Part shown: positions 45,837-57,900 of the stretch, piece after piece
How positions within the stretch are numbered: position 1 is the stretch's first letter
How the letters are laid out: every line of letters begins with the position of its first letter
Source: Massospora cicadina
Taxonomy: Eukaryota > Entomophthoromycota > Entomophthoromycetes > Entomophthorales > Entomophthoraceae
Direction of reading: 5' to 3'
Assembly (NCBI GenBank): GCA_022478985.1
Contig: JAKSZP010017424.1
Span: 1 to 64,000, forward strand
Length of the DNA: 64,000 nucleotides
The notes under the pieces: generated by a model
Told to the model about the DNA's origin: nothing
The model's input: the letters and a program-made list of their open reading frames with translations, nothing else
Databases searched by the model: none
Made by a program: the position numbers and the translations under genes

Positions 45837-47107
45837 ATGGCAAGCACGATGCAACCAGTACATCAAAACGCCACACTCCCAGCCACTTTTGTTGGTGGAA
45901 TATGGAGTCTGCATGTTTCTGGACATCCAACAAATGGCTTTATGGGAAAATCTGTGAAAATGTGCACACCTTTTTCCCGACCACAGTGTATGTCGCACCT
46001 CACTCCATGTCACGCGGTTGGCTGGACCTAGGTTTCAAAAACAAAGAGGCAGCAGATGAGGCTGCTGCGGTTCACATAGTGGTCAACCTCCCCGAAGGGC
46101 AATGGGTTTGTCAAAACCAAATGCACCAGATGGACAAAATCAAACCAAACTTTCCTCACATTTGACTTTTTGCCTACTATGGTAAAATGTGCCATTTTGG
46201 AACAACACCTGAAAGATGGTATCACCATATATGGTAAAATACAATCTTTCGACATGCAACACTTCACACTGATGCCACACCTGTGCACTGGCAAAGCCAT
46301 TGCAGTTCTGACCCTGACCAAGGAGATCGTGAAGGACCTAACCCAAATCCTGCACTCCACTTTTATTAATATCACAGGGCATACCACCCACCCATTCCAG
46401 GTGACTGTGGACAGCGCGCCCCCCATCTGCACCCACTGTGATGCATTCAGCCATAAGGCGCATGCATGCCCCACCAAGGAGGGCGTCACATTCCAAGAGC
46501 ACCCCTCGGCAGCCATGGCCAGTGGAGAGGCGCACTATGAACCAACCACAAGCACCAAAGAGGCTTTCCCATGGGGAGCACAAGGTTGGTACCTACTGAT
46601 AAAGCCTATCTCCCCGCAAGAGCGGAAGAAGGCCAGGCAGGCCTTCAGGGCCATGGCCAAGGAAGCGGCCAAAGCCACCACTGCTATCCCGCACATCCAA
46701 CACCAGGAGGACATTGAAACCTTTGTGGCAGAAGCAACTCAGGAATCCATCAACCAATCAAATTGGGAAGCCCATGCCAATTGGGCCACTCAATCCAAGG
46801 ATCCGACGGGGGACTCAATCTCACCCAATCGTTGTACCCAAGATCCAGTAGAAACTGACTTGGGGCTCATTTAACTGAAAAAATTTTTTTGACCCACTCA
46901 ATGGTGCACCAAACTCTTCCGCACCACAAAAATTTTTCTGACGTCGGGGAAACAAAAGTGAAGGCAAATGCCAATGCAAAACTTTCTGCAAAAATTAACA
47001 AAATTACTTATAGTGTTGCTGCAAACATCCGCGCTGCTGTGAAGGCCTGTGGGGATCTAGAGGAGGCTAGTGGGCCTGGGTGCCCACCCCTCACACCTAA
47101 GGTGTGA
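45837..47107 (+). pseudogene. LINE B ORF1 with CCHC knuckle
   Basis: MASTMQPVHQNATLPATFVGG opens the ORF and MASTM is aligned in LINE C (MASMM). SMSRGWLDLGFKNKEAADEAAAVHIVVNLPEG follows after a frame change and corresponds to the FIDFRPFKGYF...GF.seeDA block of the ORF1-only elements. A 234-codon frame (46,170-46,874) then holds ICTHCDAFSHKAHACP (about 46,425-46,472), an intact C-x2-C-x4-H-x4-C knuckle, and an acidic/alanine-rich tail. The last part (46,889-47,107: AKINKITYSVAANIRAAVKACGDLEEA) is in another frame and ends TGA at 47,105-47,107. In LINE C this C-terminal half is one uninterrupted frame. Confidence 0.85.
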
Positions 47108-47109
47108 TG
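47105..47109 (+). promoter_or_regulatory. TGATG stop-start overlap between LINE B ORF1 and ORF2
   Basis: The ORF1 TGA (47,105-47,107) overlaps the ORF2 ATG (47,107-47,109). The same TGATG is kept in LINE C (58,597 to 58,593). Overlapping stop/start codons are used for coupled reinitiation in some known LINEs (for example SART1), which suggests the same here. Confidence 0.7.
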
Positions 47110-50100
47110 GGGGAAACCTTTACTTTAGGGATGTTGAATATCGCTGGACTCAAGGCCTCACCATCCCAGGCTAGAAAACTGAGTTTTTTACAAAAATTTA
47201 CCCATGGATATCCTAGCCATCAAGGAGTCCCACTGTCCACAAGGTTCTGAGGAGGCTTGGAAATCCATGCTCCTACCATCCCTATCCTTTTGGTCAAAGC
47301 ACTTTGGGGTGCTAATTTGGAGAAAAAATCTCTTCAAATTTTTATTGTCAAAAACATTCCTAAATGGCTGAGTTCTCATTGTCACTTTCTCGTGGGCTGA
47401 CGTGGTACATGCAATCATCAACATCTATGCCCCAAATGGTGCACGAGAGCGTCAGAAATTTTTCTCATCAGTCAAATTCCTCCTGCTACCCCCAGACCCT
47501 TTTGTAGTCGGCGACATGAACTGTTGGCTACACTCCAACGGACCAGTGGCCTTCCTCACCCCACGCCCCCCAGGGTCACATAGAACTGCGCGTTCTAAGG
47601 CCACCCTCAGGTTAATGGATGCGCTGCTGTGGCATGCCCCGCTGCTCAAAAACATGATGTGCCCCCACATCCACAACGGCCAATTAAGGTCCATGACCCG
47701 CATCAACATTTTCCTAATGCTGACGAAATTCCAACCCCACATCTCCCACTTTAAAACAAAAAAAGTGGAATTCTCTAACCATTGGATGGTCTCAATAACC
47801 TACCACCTACCTGTCACATCTGCTAAGGCCCCACATTGGTGCAAAATCTGCCCCCCGAGCTTGCATCACCAGGATTTTCACTTGAGTGGAAGATACAACT
47901 TTGGCAAAAGAGTTTGTAACGCCGTTTTGCATGGACCCCATCTCCACATGGGCAACCTTCAAAGAGGATACCATCCGCCACTCTTGCCACCTCTCCTTCA
48001 GACACTCACAAGCCACATCGCAATCATTTCGCGCACTCTGGCAGAATTGGCACACCTGGAGTCCAATATCCCCGCTACAGGATATAGCCCTGCATGGGGC
48101 CAGAAGTGGGCAGAGGCAGCCGCCCACCTCAACGCGCTTGAAAGGCAACACAAACATCAGGTTTGTGTTCAATACAGGGCCAAACACATCACAAAGGGTG
48201 ACAAGTGCACCACATATTTTTTTAAAAAATTTTGCACCACGCCAGAGCGTGGCCTGCACACAGGTGTAAAGATATGATGATTCCATCGCGGATACACCAG
48301 CTGAAGTGGCAATCGAAACACAGAAGTATTACTCCAAGCTATACCGATCTGATCCAATTCAGCCAGCCAAAGTGACAGAATTTCTTGACAGAGCCCACAT
48401 CTGCACCATTTCTCAATACCTGGAAATAATGAATTTAATTACTCTGAACAAATTATGGAAATCCATATGCGGTGCACCTAACCGGAAATGCCCAGGCCCA
48501 GATGGCATCCTATATGAATTCTACAAAATACTTCAATATATATCCCCACTGCTGCTCGCTTCACTTAACCAGAGCCTGTTGGATACGCGCCTCCTGCCAG
48601 GAGGACAAGAGGCCTTCACCGTCACACTTTTTCAAAAAAAGGGGATAAGCTAGACTTAGCCAACTGGCGTTCCATTTCTTTAACCAACATGGATACTAAA
48701 ATTTTAACAAAAATCATGGCTAACCATTTAGGGATTATAGCATCTGCCACCATCTCCCCAGAGCAATTCAGCTTTATACCCAGAAGGTCGATCTGGGGTA
48801 ACGTGCACTCTGTGGCTAATGCATCTCAGTCCACAGCCTCTGAGGCACTTGTATCCTTAGACCAACAGAAGGCCTATGATAGAGTAAACTGGGAATACCT
48901 CAGGGCCTGCCTCCATCAATTCTGCTTACCCCCTCGCTTCATCAACTGGGTGATGCTGCTCACAGAATTTGCAACAATGGCAGTGCATGGCCTTGGCTTC
49001 CTAATGGAAGTAGTCCGCCCTCAAAGGGGCTTGCGATAAGGGGACCCCCTCAGCCCCCTCTTATACAACTTCAGCCTTGACCCACTACTGCGAAATGTGA
49101 ATGCCCAACTCACTGGGGTTCATGTGCCAGGCCAAGCCCCAATCAATATGATGGCGTTCGCAGATGATTGTGTGGTTGGGGTGTCTAATAGTCAAGATGC
49201 ATGCGCACTTGAAGCTCTCATCCAGGAGTTTTCCCGGGTAAGTAACGTGGCACTGCATGCTTCCAAAACCAAAATCATCCTCCTTGGTCAGTCTCATAAC
49301 TGCTGGGCCCCAGCAATTAGTTCCCAACCCAGCCCATCTGCTCGCCCATGTCCTCGCCCTACAAGCTCAACACACACCGCCCCACTGGTGCTCCCCTTCA
49401 TGCCACGCCCTACCATAGGACCGGTACGCCATCTGGGCGTGTGGATGGAGGCAGGCAGATACGCGTCAGCAGTAATAGAGAGCCATATTCTGGACAAGGT
49501 GACGAAGCGAATCGCCTCTCTCAGAGTCCACCCTACTTCCCTTACTGGCAGGGTTGTTTTAGCTAACTCTATGCTCCTCTCCAAAGTCTGGTTTGGAGCC
49601 CACGCCATCCCTTTCTCCCCAAGCTTCCCTTAAATCCTTGTATGCCCTGCTGCAAGGATGGCTTTGGTCAGGCCGCCCTCCACCAGTATGGCTAGAGGTC
49701 ATGTTTGGCCCTCATCATCATGGTGCCATTGGTCTACTCGACTTCAGAGCCCATGCTGCCAAGATCTTGGGTACCTGGATATCAGCCGTCACCGCCCCTA
49801 TGCTCCCCTCCCAACACTGGTCCCGCACGGCCTGCCCAACTTCTCCTGAGCCTTGGGCCTCAACAATCCATCGAACCCCCACTCCCTGATGAAATACCTG
49901 GCTTCACACCTATTGGCCACAGGTCCTCACGGTACTAAAACCCACTACAAACTAATCCTACTCCCCATGCGGAGCACTGAGTGGAGAATTTGTATTAGCG
50001 AACATACAGCCCAGAGAGGCCGCCCCTCTCCTCAGTTCACACAAGAGGTACAGGGGCTACCCATCCAAAATGGCATGATCCCCATATAAACCCATGTCCT

Positions 50101-50752
50101 ATCCAGGGTGGACTACCTGGACATGATGGACATCCCTTACTCCATTGAGACCCAAAAAACCATCTGGAAATACGCTCACCACCCTCTGGTGCAGCCTCAA
50201 ATCCGCTCCCACGTGTGTTACTGCCTGAGGCGGGTGTACCATACAGCTGAGCGCTCTAACGCTTTACACTCATCCTGTGTCGTGTGTGGCCAGTATGGAA
50301 CGCTGTTCCACCGCCTGGAGAAGTGCCCTACCTCAAAAGTAATATGGCGCAAAGTTCAACGTTTACTGGGCTAGGATCAAACGCATCCCTTCAGTCTGTC
50401 AATAGATATGTTTGCTCTATCAATGGCCTCCTCCCTTCCACCCTCCCTCCGTGCTTTGGTGGTTGCAAGCCATGTGGACCATCCACACGATTGTCTTAGA
50501 TGCCATCGCAGGCTCCACCCCCACCCTCCCAGAAGCTGTCCACAGATTCCAGTCTCATTTGGTGGACCACTTTCAAGCATGGATGTTTGGATACCTCCCA
50601 CTGCGCCGCTGACAGCTGGTATCCTCCTGGTTCCCAGTTTGGTTCAACAAATCAGACCCCTTCCTCCACACGTGTTCAATTGTGGCTACGGCCCCTTCAT
50701 GCGTTCCCTCCCCTTCCCCATAAGTGGCGTTCCCGCTGACAACAAGAAATAG
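47107..50752 (+). pseudogene. LINE B ORF2: endonuclease, RT, zinc finger
   Basis: MGETFTLGMLNIAGLKASPSQ begins the endonuclease. INIYAPNGARERQKFF and VVGDMNCWLHS (47,415-47,530), TRINIFL, and SNHWMVSI (about 47,775; the usual SDH is SNH) follow. The RT has NRKCPGPDGILYEFYK (48,480-48,530), DLANWRSISLTNMDTKIL, FIPRRSIWGNVHSVANA, DQQKAYDRVNWEYLR and RGLR-stop-GDPLSPLLYNF (TAA at 49,037-49,039 in place of glutamine). The catalytic MAFADDCVVG is at about 49,150-49,180. The C-terminal zinc finger CVVCGQYGTLFHRLEKCPTSKVIW is at about 50,275-50,350. About 1,215 codons. The FADD box is intact; the gene is interrupted at several points. Confidence 0.9.
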
Positions 50753-50857
50753 CATCGCTTCTCTGGTATGCCTTCCCTGGTACTAAGTTTTGTCTCTTCT
50801 GAGTCATATTTGGAAGTGTCCATCCCATGGTCGGCCTTCCCCGCAATAAATTCAGAG

Positions 50858-50870
50858 TTGATAGTAATTT
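50858..50870. repeat. TSD of LINE B (right)
   Basis: TTGATAGTAATTT, the partner of 45,579-45,591. Confidence 0.92.
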
Positions 50871-51697
50871 CATCTCAGCCGGTTTACAATGTTGCACTGG
50901 TCACCCATGTGTACTAAGATATTATCTTTTGTAAAGGTTATTTTAGGGCTAAGTCAGTATAACTTTATATCTGCCTATAATTCAGGTATCCTATTCAGTC
51001 ATGTAATCATTTCTTTTTGTAAAGTCTTACTCATTACTTTTTTTGTATAATTAAAATACGTTTTTAATATATCTAATCTTTTAAGGATATACTTATAGTC
51101 TTACATGTATTCTTAAAATTAGTGAGAGGATTTGGGGAGCCCAAGTTGAATCTGATTACACATTGGTAGGTTCTGATCAGTCACCAGAGTAACTAAGCAA
51201 CTGCTGCAAGTGTGGCTAACAAGTCCTCTAGTTGACGAGAAAAAGGCCATATTTGCAGATGCAACAAAATGGCCTCAGCGGTCTTCATGGTGCAGAAAAA
51301 TGAGAAAGATGGCAAAGTGGAAATGGCGGGAGTGACAAAGATATATTTATAAAATCAAACAACTCTTATAAACAAAATTCCAATACCCTCACTAGTAAGG
51401 GAATTAGCCCTTATATAGAAAAAAAGAGGGGTTACAGTTTGTGACATTGTTCTTAGGTTCTGTGGCTCTGGGTCAGCATCGTCTCCAGCTGCAGGGTTCC
51501 AGGGCTTGCGCTTGAGGGGAAAGAGTCAGTTTACAAATTGGCGCGAGAACCGAGGATGGGAGAGGCTAATTTGCATGGTGGCGCAAGTTCTGAGCTTGGG
51601 GGAGTTGATGGGGCACGCCATGTTGGCTTCCCCCAACTTAGTTTCCTTTAATTTTTTTAGTTTCCTAAATTGAGGTGCTCTCCATCTTTGAAGGTCC
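50871..51697. other. Unassigned region between LINE B and ORF1-only copy 3
   Basis: Mixed composition. A GC-richer block (about 51,200-51,640) contains TATA-like sequence (TTATATAGAAAAAAAG, about 51,411) and short repeats of GGCGCGAG/GGCGCAAG (about 51,540-51,590). No coding frame was recognised. It could be a solo LTR of an unrelated element, but no partner is in the window. Confidence 0.35.
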
Positions 51698-51707
51698 ATT
51701 GCTTTAT
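51698..51707. repeat. TSD of ORF1-only element 3 (left)
   Basis: ATTGCTTTAT, identical to 53,628-53,637. Confidence 0.8.
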
Positions 51708-51811
51708 CTTTTTAGTATTAGTGGTGCCCAACCCAAAAGGGGGAGCCGCCACGCATCTTTATTTGCAAATGGGCCAAACAAAGGGATTATCATAAATTAA
51801 AAAATTCTTAC

Positions 51812-51845
51812 TATAGCCCCTAGGTTATCAGCCTAGGAAGCTATA
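51812..51845 (-). promoter_or_regulatory. Stop-codon hairpin of ORF1-only copy 3
   Basis: Outer arms TATAGC/GCTATA and inner arms CCTAGG/CCTAGG surround the TAG stop (51,833-51,835 on the minus strand). It occupies the same position as the AGCGG/CCGCT hairpins of the other copies but is longer. Confidence 0.7.
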
Positions 51846-53525
51846 TCAGATGGCGAGGAGGCTTTGAGGAAGCATTTGTCCGGCGCCCACTTTAGCTGGC
51901 AGACCATGGCGGACAGCATTGTGGTGGGAGCATCAGCAACATGAGGCATAAGGAGGTATATTTGGGGGTTTTCTTCATTAATGAGGCTGGCGGTGTCCAT
52001 CAACTCAATGTATTGAGCAAGTTGATGCTCAGCAAAATTGATGAGAGCTGGCACACAAGTAATGACTTTATGTGCTGTTGGGTTTGTATATAATTGGGGT
52101 CAAAAAGAGAAGTTTTTTCTGCATAGATGCAAGTGTGGCTCGCACCAAAAGCAAGCTCCTCAATTTTGTACTTCGCATCTTCCTCAAAATCATGAGGAAA
52201 ATTGGGGATAGGATATCCTCAACAAGGGGCTCCATTGCCCCTGGAGTTGCTGGTGGAGGAGGGTGTTGGCTGGGGCAGCTGCAGCCACAACTGCAATATC
52301 ATTGATATTTTTATAAATGGGAAACCCATTTTTTGGATGAAAACAGTGGGAATGTGATTCAGGAAGGTCAATGAAGAACTCCTTTAAAGCAAAATTGGGT
52401 TTCACATGGCACAGCCGTCCATCCTCCTCAATCCATTTGAGAGCCTCAAATGGATTGGATTCAGCCAGCGCTGGGCCAGCCACTAGAATTGGGGCTGTGG
52501 CCAGAGCTGATTGACCACATGCTGTCTACCATGGCAGCTCAGCTGAAACTGGTTCAACCATCAACTCAGGATTCCATAATCCAGTTAAATTTTCAAAATT
52601 TAGTATTTTTTTAAATCTTGATTGGCTGATGCTTTTGAAGCAGCTCCAGGAATTCCCTGACATTGGGAGTGGGAGGATCAAGCCCCATTTAAAAAATTGG
52701 GGCGAGGAAGCCGCCAGGGCAGCACCCAGGCCCTGGGCAGTAGATGCAGCAGAAGTGGCAACCATGGGGCACTTGCACTTCAAGTGGTCAAGCTTAAAGC
52801 ATAAGGGGCAAATGGCGTGGCCATTTTTGGTGCGCGCCCAGAATGGGTGATCCGGGCAGATCTGATCACAGTGCGGGGGGAATTGTGAGGTGAGAGTTTC
52901 AATGAAATGGGCAGATCATTTGCAAAGGCGTGAGGCCCTGCCAAATGATCTGCCCCATTGGAAACTACAAACTGAACATGGGGTCTGCGCCATAAATGGC
53001 CAAACCCTCCATGAGCTTGTGGCAGAGGCGTTCAGGGGGAAAGGAAAGAGGGCAACCTGGCGAACTGGACCACCAAAGTGGTCTCATCCGGGAGCTGGGT
53101 GCAAATGGTGGGAATGGGAAATTTCTATAAATGATTTGCAGCTTGGCTGCTGTCGCTGCATCAGCTTCTGAACAGAATCTGAGGTTGAAATACCCCTTAA
53201 AGGGGCGGAAGTCAATAAAACTGGCGGGTTTGAAAACTTCTGTGGCCATCTCAATGATGGCTGCGCTTGCATATGGGAAAAGTTTCCCATATTTGACCCA
53301 GAGGCTGAAATGCAAATTGCTCCGTGGGAGCACCAAAGGGCTCTGGAGCACCGCCTGAGAGATAGCGAGATGGTGGGCCAAGTCCTGAGGGGGAACATAA
53401 CACCTGGTAGCGTTGGGAGGGCTAGCAGAGCCAGCCCTGGCGCGCTTTGGCGGTGGCTGAAAGATGCCAGATGGCGGCACACCACCACCCCAAGCCAGGG
53501 CAGCAGGCATTGATTGCATTGACAT
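51833..53525 (-). pseudogene. ORF1-like protein, copy 3
   Basis: MSMQSMPAALAWGGGVPPSG opens a 186-codon frame. It contains YVPPQDLAHHLAISQAVLQS, VKYGKLFPYASAAIIEMATE and SFIDFRPFKGYFNLRFCSEADAATA, and ends near 52,965. The knuckle AICPLCFKLDHLKCKCP (about 52,766-52,819) is intact. The C-terminal domain is in later frames: NPFEALKWIEEDGRL (52,405-52,450) and YLLMPHVADAPTTMLSAMVC (about 51,900-51,965), ending SDIAS at 51,833. It matches copies 1 and 2 block for block, with enough divergence to show these are old separate insertions. Confidence 0.82.
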
Positions 53526-53584
53526 CAGTAAGGTTTGTCTTGATTGAGCAGTTGTTTTTTGTATTTTTTAAAAATCCAAATTTT

Positions 53585-53606
53585 GCTTCAATTTGGGTAT
53601 TGAAGC
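53585..53606 (-). promoter_or_regulatory. 5' hairpin of ORF1-only copy 3
   Basis: Arms GCTTCAAT and ATTGAAGC, perfect 8 bp around 6 nt, about 21 nt from the element's 5' end. Confidence 0.85.
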
Positions 53607-53627
53607 GAAAGAAAGATTTTTAGGTTT

Positions 53628-53637
53628 ATTGCTTTAT
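53628..53637. repeat. TSD of ORF1-only element 3 (right)
   Basis: ATTGCTTTAT, the partner of 51,698-51,707. Confidence 0.8.
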
Positions 53638-54829
53638 AAAAGGGTATTTATAAAATTCTTATAAAAGGAAAATTGTGGAAATAGTGGGAGAATGGCTAAA
53701 ATCAGGGTTATAATTTTCAATATTCCTTGGCAAAATCATTTTTTCATATATATGATGTCATAAAAGTAGCACACTTTTAAAAATTTTTAACTTTATAAAA
53801 TGGGTGGCGGTACTGAGGGACTTACCTGGGTACTTCTAACGTCTTGATAAAGATGAGGGATTTCTCTACACAGGAGCTTAACCTTTTCAAAATACCAAGT
53901 GCTAAGCAGGAGGGGTATTGGAAGTGGGAACAAATATAGGATATTTGTAATATAGAATTGCCTTTTTCTACCTGAAAAAGGGGTAGTAGGCACCACCTAG
54001 CTTCTTGTCCTTAGTGGAAGTCCTTATAATTAGTTTTTAACCTCAATTGTTTAACCATTATACTATAGCTAATATATAGGACCAGATAGTACTATAAAAG
54101 AATGCAGTTGAAGTATAGAAGTATAGAAGTATAGAGACTCACTATGTTTATGATACCAAATTAATATAAAAAATAGTTGTTGAGTATCTATATAAACTTT
54201 ATATCAAAGAAAATTAAAATTGATATGCGGTCTTTGGCCACTATTGATACTTTTTTAGATAAGATTGTATGAGAAATCCAATTCTGAGATAAGTAATAAC
54301 AATACCCTTCTAAATGTTCTGAGAGAAAGCTATTATTTACAAAATTCTACTTTTTTATATTATCAAACAAATTTTATGTAAGGTAGGAACATCCTAGGCA
54401 TTGTTCATTAACAAATTTTTTATAAAAGAGGCTAATAAAGTGTAATAATTTTTACATAACCGTTTTCACATATTGACATGAAATACTCTAAATATAAGCT
54501 TTAGTAGGCTAATTTTTGCCTTTTTGGTTTTATCAGAGGCATTTTATTAAGTCATCTTTACCCAGATATCATGTTTTGTAATTTTTGCTTACTCTATAAA
54601 CAAAGTCCTTTATTAAAACCACAATGGTGTGTGAGCTTAAAGATTATACTTAAGTGTGGTAGATAGACACTACTAAAACTAGGACATCCTCTGCTAGACT
54701 GTGCATTTTTATATAAGTATATATTTTGAAAATAAGATAGTGTAAAAAACTGTTTGTATAATTTTAAACCAAAGGTGTATGTTATAGGGTGTATTTAAGT
54801 ATGCGTCTATTATGTAGAGATATATGTAT
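53638..54829. other. AT-rich spacer, no gene recognised
   Basis: Very AT-rich. GTATAGAA is repeated in tandem near 54,114-54,134. A small frame (53,793-53,996, minus) has no recognisable content. Confidence 0.5.
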
Positions 54830-54843
54830 AGGGTAAACTGATT
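54830..54843. repeat. TSD of LINE C (left)
   Basis: AGGGTAAACTGATT, matching AGGGTAAACAGATT at 60,109-60,122 with one mismatch. Confidence 0.88.
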
Positions 54844-54949
54844 TTTTTAAATTTATTGTGGGGAAGGCTGACCATGGGATGGACACTTCCAAAATTGACT
54901 CGCCTGAGACAACACTTAGTAACAGGGAAGGCACCCCAGAGAAGCGATG

Positions 54950-57900
54950 CTATCTCTTGTTGCCAGCGGGAACGCCACTTATGGGGAAGGGGAGGGAACG
55001 CATGAAGGGGCCGTAGCCGCAATTGAACACGTGTGGAGGAAGGGGTCTGATTTGATGAACCAAACTGGGAACCAGGAGGATACCAGCTGTCAGCGGCGCA
55101 GTGGGAGGTATCCAAACATCCACGCTTGAAAGTGGTCCACCAAATGAGACTGGAATCTGTGGACAGCTTCTGGGAGGGTGGGGGTGGAGCCTGCGATGGC
55201 ATCTAAGACAATCGTGTGGATGGTCCACATGGCGATTGCAACATCCAGAGTATGGAGGGAGGGTGGAAGGGGGAGGCCATTGATAAAGCAAACATGTCTC
55301 TTGACAGACTGAAGGGATGTGTTTGATTCTGGCCCAGTAAACGTTGAACTTTGCGCCATATTACTTTTGAGGTAGGGTACTTCTCCAGGCGGTGGAACAG
55401 CGTTCCATACTGGCCACACACGACACAGGATGAGTGTAAAGCGTTAGAGCGCTCAGCTGTATGGTACACCCGCCTCATGCAGTAACACACGTGGGAGCGG
55501 ATTTGAGGCTGCACCAGAGGGTGGTGAGCGTATTTCCAGATGGTTTTTTGGGTCTCAATGGAGTAAGGGATGTCCATCATGTCCAGGTAGTCCACCCTGG
55601 ATAGGACATGGGTTTATATGGGGATCATGCCATTTTGGATGGGTAGCCCCTGTACCTCTTGTGTGAACTGAGGAGAGGGGCGGCCTCTTCTGGTTGTATG
55701 TCCGCTAATATGAATTCTCCACTCAGTGCTCCGCATGGAGAGTTGGATTCGTTTGTAGTGGGTTTTAGTACCGTGAGGACCTATGGCCGATGAGTGTGAA
55801 GCCAGGTATCTCATCAGGGAGTGGGGGTTCGATGGATTGTTGAGGCCCAAGGCGCGGGAGAAGTTGGAGTGGGCTGCGCGGGACCAGTGTTGGGAGAGGA
55901 GTGTAGGGGTGGTGACAGCTGCAATCCAGGTACTTAAGATCTTGGCCGCATGGGCTCTGAAGTCAAGCAGGCCCATGCCACCGTGCTGATGAGGGCCAAA
56001 CATGACTTCTAACCATACAGTGGAGGGCGGCCTGACCAAAGCCATCCTTGCAGCAGGGCATGCAAGATTTGAAGAAGCTTGGGGAGAAGGGGATGGCGTG
56101 GGCTCCAAACCAGACTTTAAAGAGGAGCATAGAGTTGGCCAAAACGACCCTACCAGTAAGGGAAGTAGGGTGGGCTCTGAGGGAGGCGATGCGCTTTGTC
56201 ACGTTGTCTATAATATGACTCTCCATTACTGCTGATGCATATCCGCCTGCCTCCACCCACACGCCCAGATGGCGGACTGGCCCTGTGATAGGGCGTTGCA
56301 CAAAGGGGAGCACCTGTGGGGCGGTGTGGAGTGAGCTGGGAGGGAGAGCGCGTTTGTGAGAAGATGGGCCAGGCTGGGCACTGGTTGAAGGGGTCCAGCA
56401 GTTTTTATCTGACCAAAGAGGATGATTTCGGTTTTGGAGTCGTTCAGCGCAGCGTTACTTACCCAGGAATACTCCTGGATGAGAGCTTCAATTGCGCGTA
56501 CATATTTATTATTAGACACCCCATCACACAGTCATCTGTAAACGCCATCATCTTGACTGGGGATTGGCCTGGCACATGGACCCCAGTGAGTTGGGCATTC
56601 GCGTTTTGAAGTAGTGGTTCAAGGCTGAAGTTGTATAAGAGTGGGCTAAGGGGGTCCCCTTGTCGCAAGCCCCTTTGAGGGCGGACTACTTCCATTAGGA
56701 AGCCAGGGCCATGCACTGCCATTGTTGCAAATTCCGTGAGCAGCATCACCCAGTTGATGAAGCGAGGGGGTAAGCAGAATTGATGGAGGCAGGCCCTGAG
56801 GTATTCCCAGTTTACTCTATCATAGGCCTTCTGTTGGTCCAAGGATGCCAGTGCCCCAGAGGCTGTGGACTGGCACGCGTTAGTCACCGTGTGCACGTTG
56901 TCCCAAATCGACCTTCTGGGTATGAAACCAAATTGTTCTGTGGAGATGGTGGCAGATGCTACAATCCCTAAACGGTTAGCCATGATTTTTGTTAAAATTT
57001 TTGTATCCGTGTTAGTTAAAGAAATGGAACGCCAGTTGGCTAAGTCTAGCTTATCCCCATTTTTTGAAAAGTGTGACGGTGAAGGCCTCTTGGCCTCCTG
57101 GAAGGAGGCGCATTTCCAAAAGCTCTGGTTAAGTGAGGCCAGCAGTAGTGGGGATATATATTTGAAGTACTTTTTATAGAATTCATATAGAATGCCATCT
57201 GGGCCTGGGAATTTTCAGTTTGGTGCACCATGAATGGCTGTTCATAATTTGTTTGGTGTGATCAAATTCATTATTTCCGGGTATCAGGAAATGGTGCAGA
57301 TGCGGGCTCAGTTGAGAAATTCTGCCACTTCAGCTGGCTGAATTGGATTGGATCGGTACAACTCAGAGTAATACTTTTGTGTTTTGATTGCCACTTCAGC
57401 TGGTGTATCCGCAATGGAATCATCCAATCTTTGCACCTGTGTGCAGGCCACGCTCTGGTGTGGTGCAAAATTTTTTTTATAAAATGCGGTGCACGTGTTG
57501 CCTTTTGTGATGTGTTTGGCCCTGTACTGAATACAAACCCGATGTTTATGTTGCCTTTCAAGCGCGTTGAGGTGGGCAGCTGCCTCCACCCACTTCTGAC
57601 CCCATGCAGAGCTGTATCCTGTAGCCGGGATGTTGGACTCCAGGTGTGCCAACTCTGCCAGAGTGCACAAAATGACAGCTGACATGGCTCATGAGCATCT
57701 GGAGGAGAGGTGGCGAGACTGGCAGATGGTATCTTCTTTGAAAGTTGCCCATGTGGAAATAGGGTCCACACAAAACGGTGCAACAAACTCTTTTGCCAAA
57801 GTTGCTGATTCCACCCATGTGGAAAATCCTGGTGATGCAAGCTTGGGGGGCGGATTTTGCACCAATGTGGGGCCTTAGCAGCTGTGACAGGTAGGTGTTA

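Larger units (their letters stand above)
45592..50857 (+). mobile_element. LINE B, full-length 5.27-kb non-LTR retrotransposon
   Basis: Bounded by a perfect 13-bp TSD. It has a 5' hairpin at 45,611-45,630, a ~245-bp leader, ORF1 (45,837-47,107) and ORF2 (47,107-50,752) joined by a TGATG stop-start overlap, then a ~105-bp 3' UTR ending TGTCCATCCCATGGTCGGCC and TTCCCCGCAATAAATT. LINE C (54,844-60,108, minus) is a second copy of the same length (5,265 bp) and clearly high similarity. It is inactivated by several frameshifts and stops. Confidence 0.93.
51708..53627 (-). mobile_element. ORF1-only LINE-derived element, copy 3
   Basis: 1,920 bp in minus orientation with a 10-bp TSD. The 5' hairpin is at 53,585-53,606, the ORF1-like gene at 53,525 to 51,833, and the stop-codon hairpin at 51,812-51,845. 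The tail on the minus strand reads CCCCCTTTTGGGTTGGGC then ACCACTAATACTAAAAA, a divergent form of the family tail. It lies between the two LINE copies. Confidence 0.85.

Noticed and set aside
49037..49039. In-frame TAA inside the RT of LINE B, considered as possible stop reassignment.
   Set aside because: LINE C has a glutamine codon there, and other stops (TGA, TAG) and frameshifts are scattered everywhere, so ordinary decay explains it.
51708..51740. TGGTGCCCAACCC at about 51,724 looked like a PBS after a solo LTR ending near 51,720.
   Set aside because: On the minus strand it is part of the 3' tail of ORF1-only copy 3, whose end is fixed by the ATTGCTTTAT duplication.
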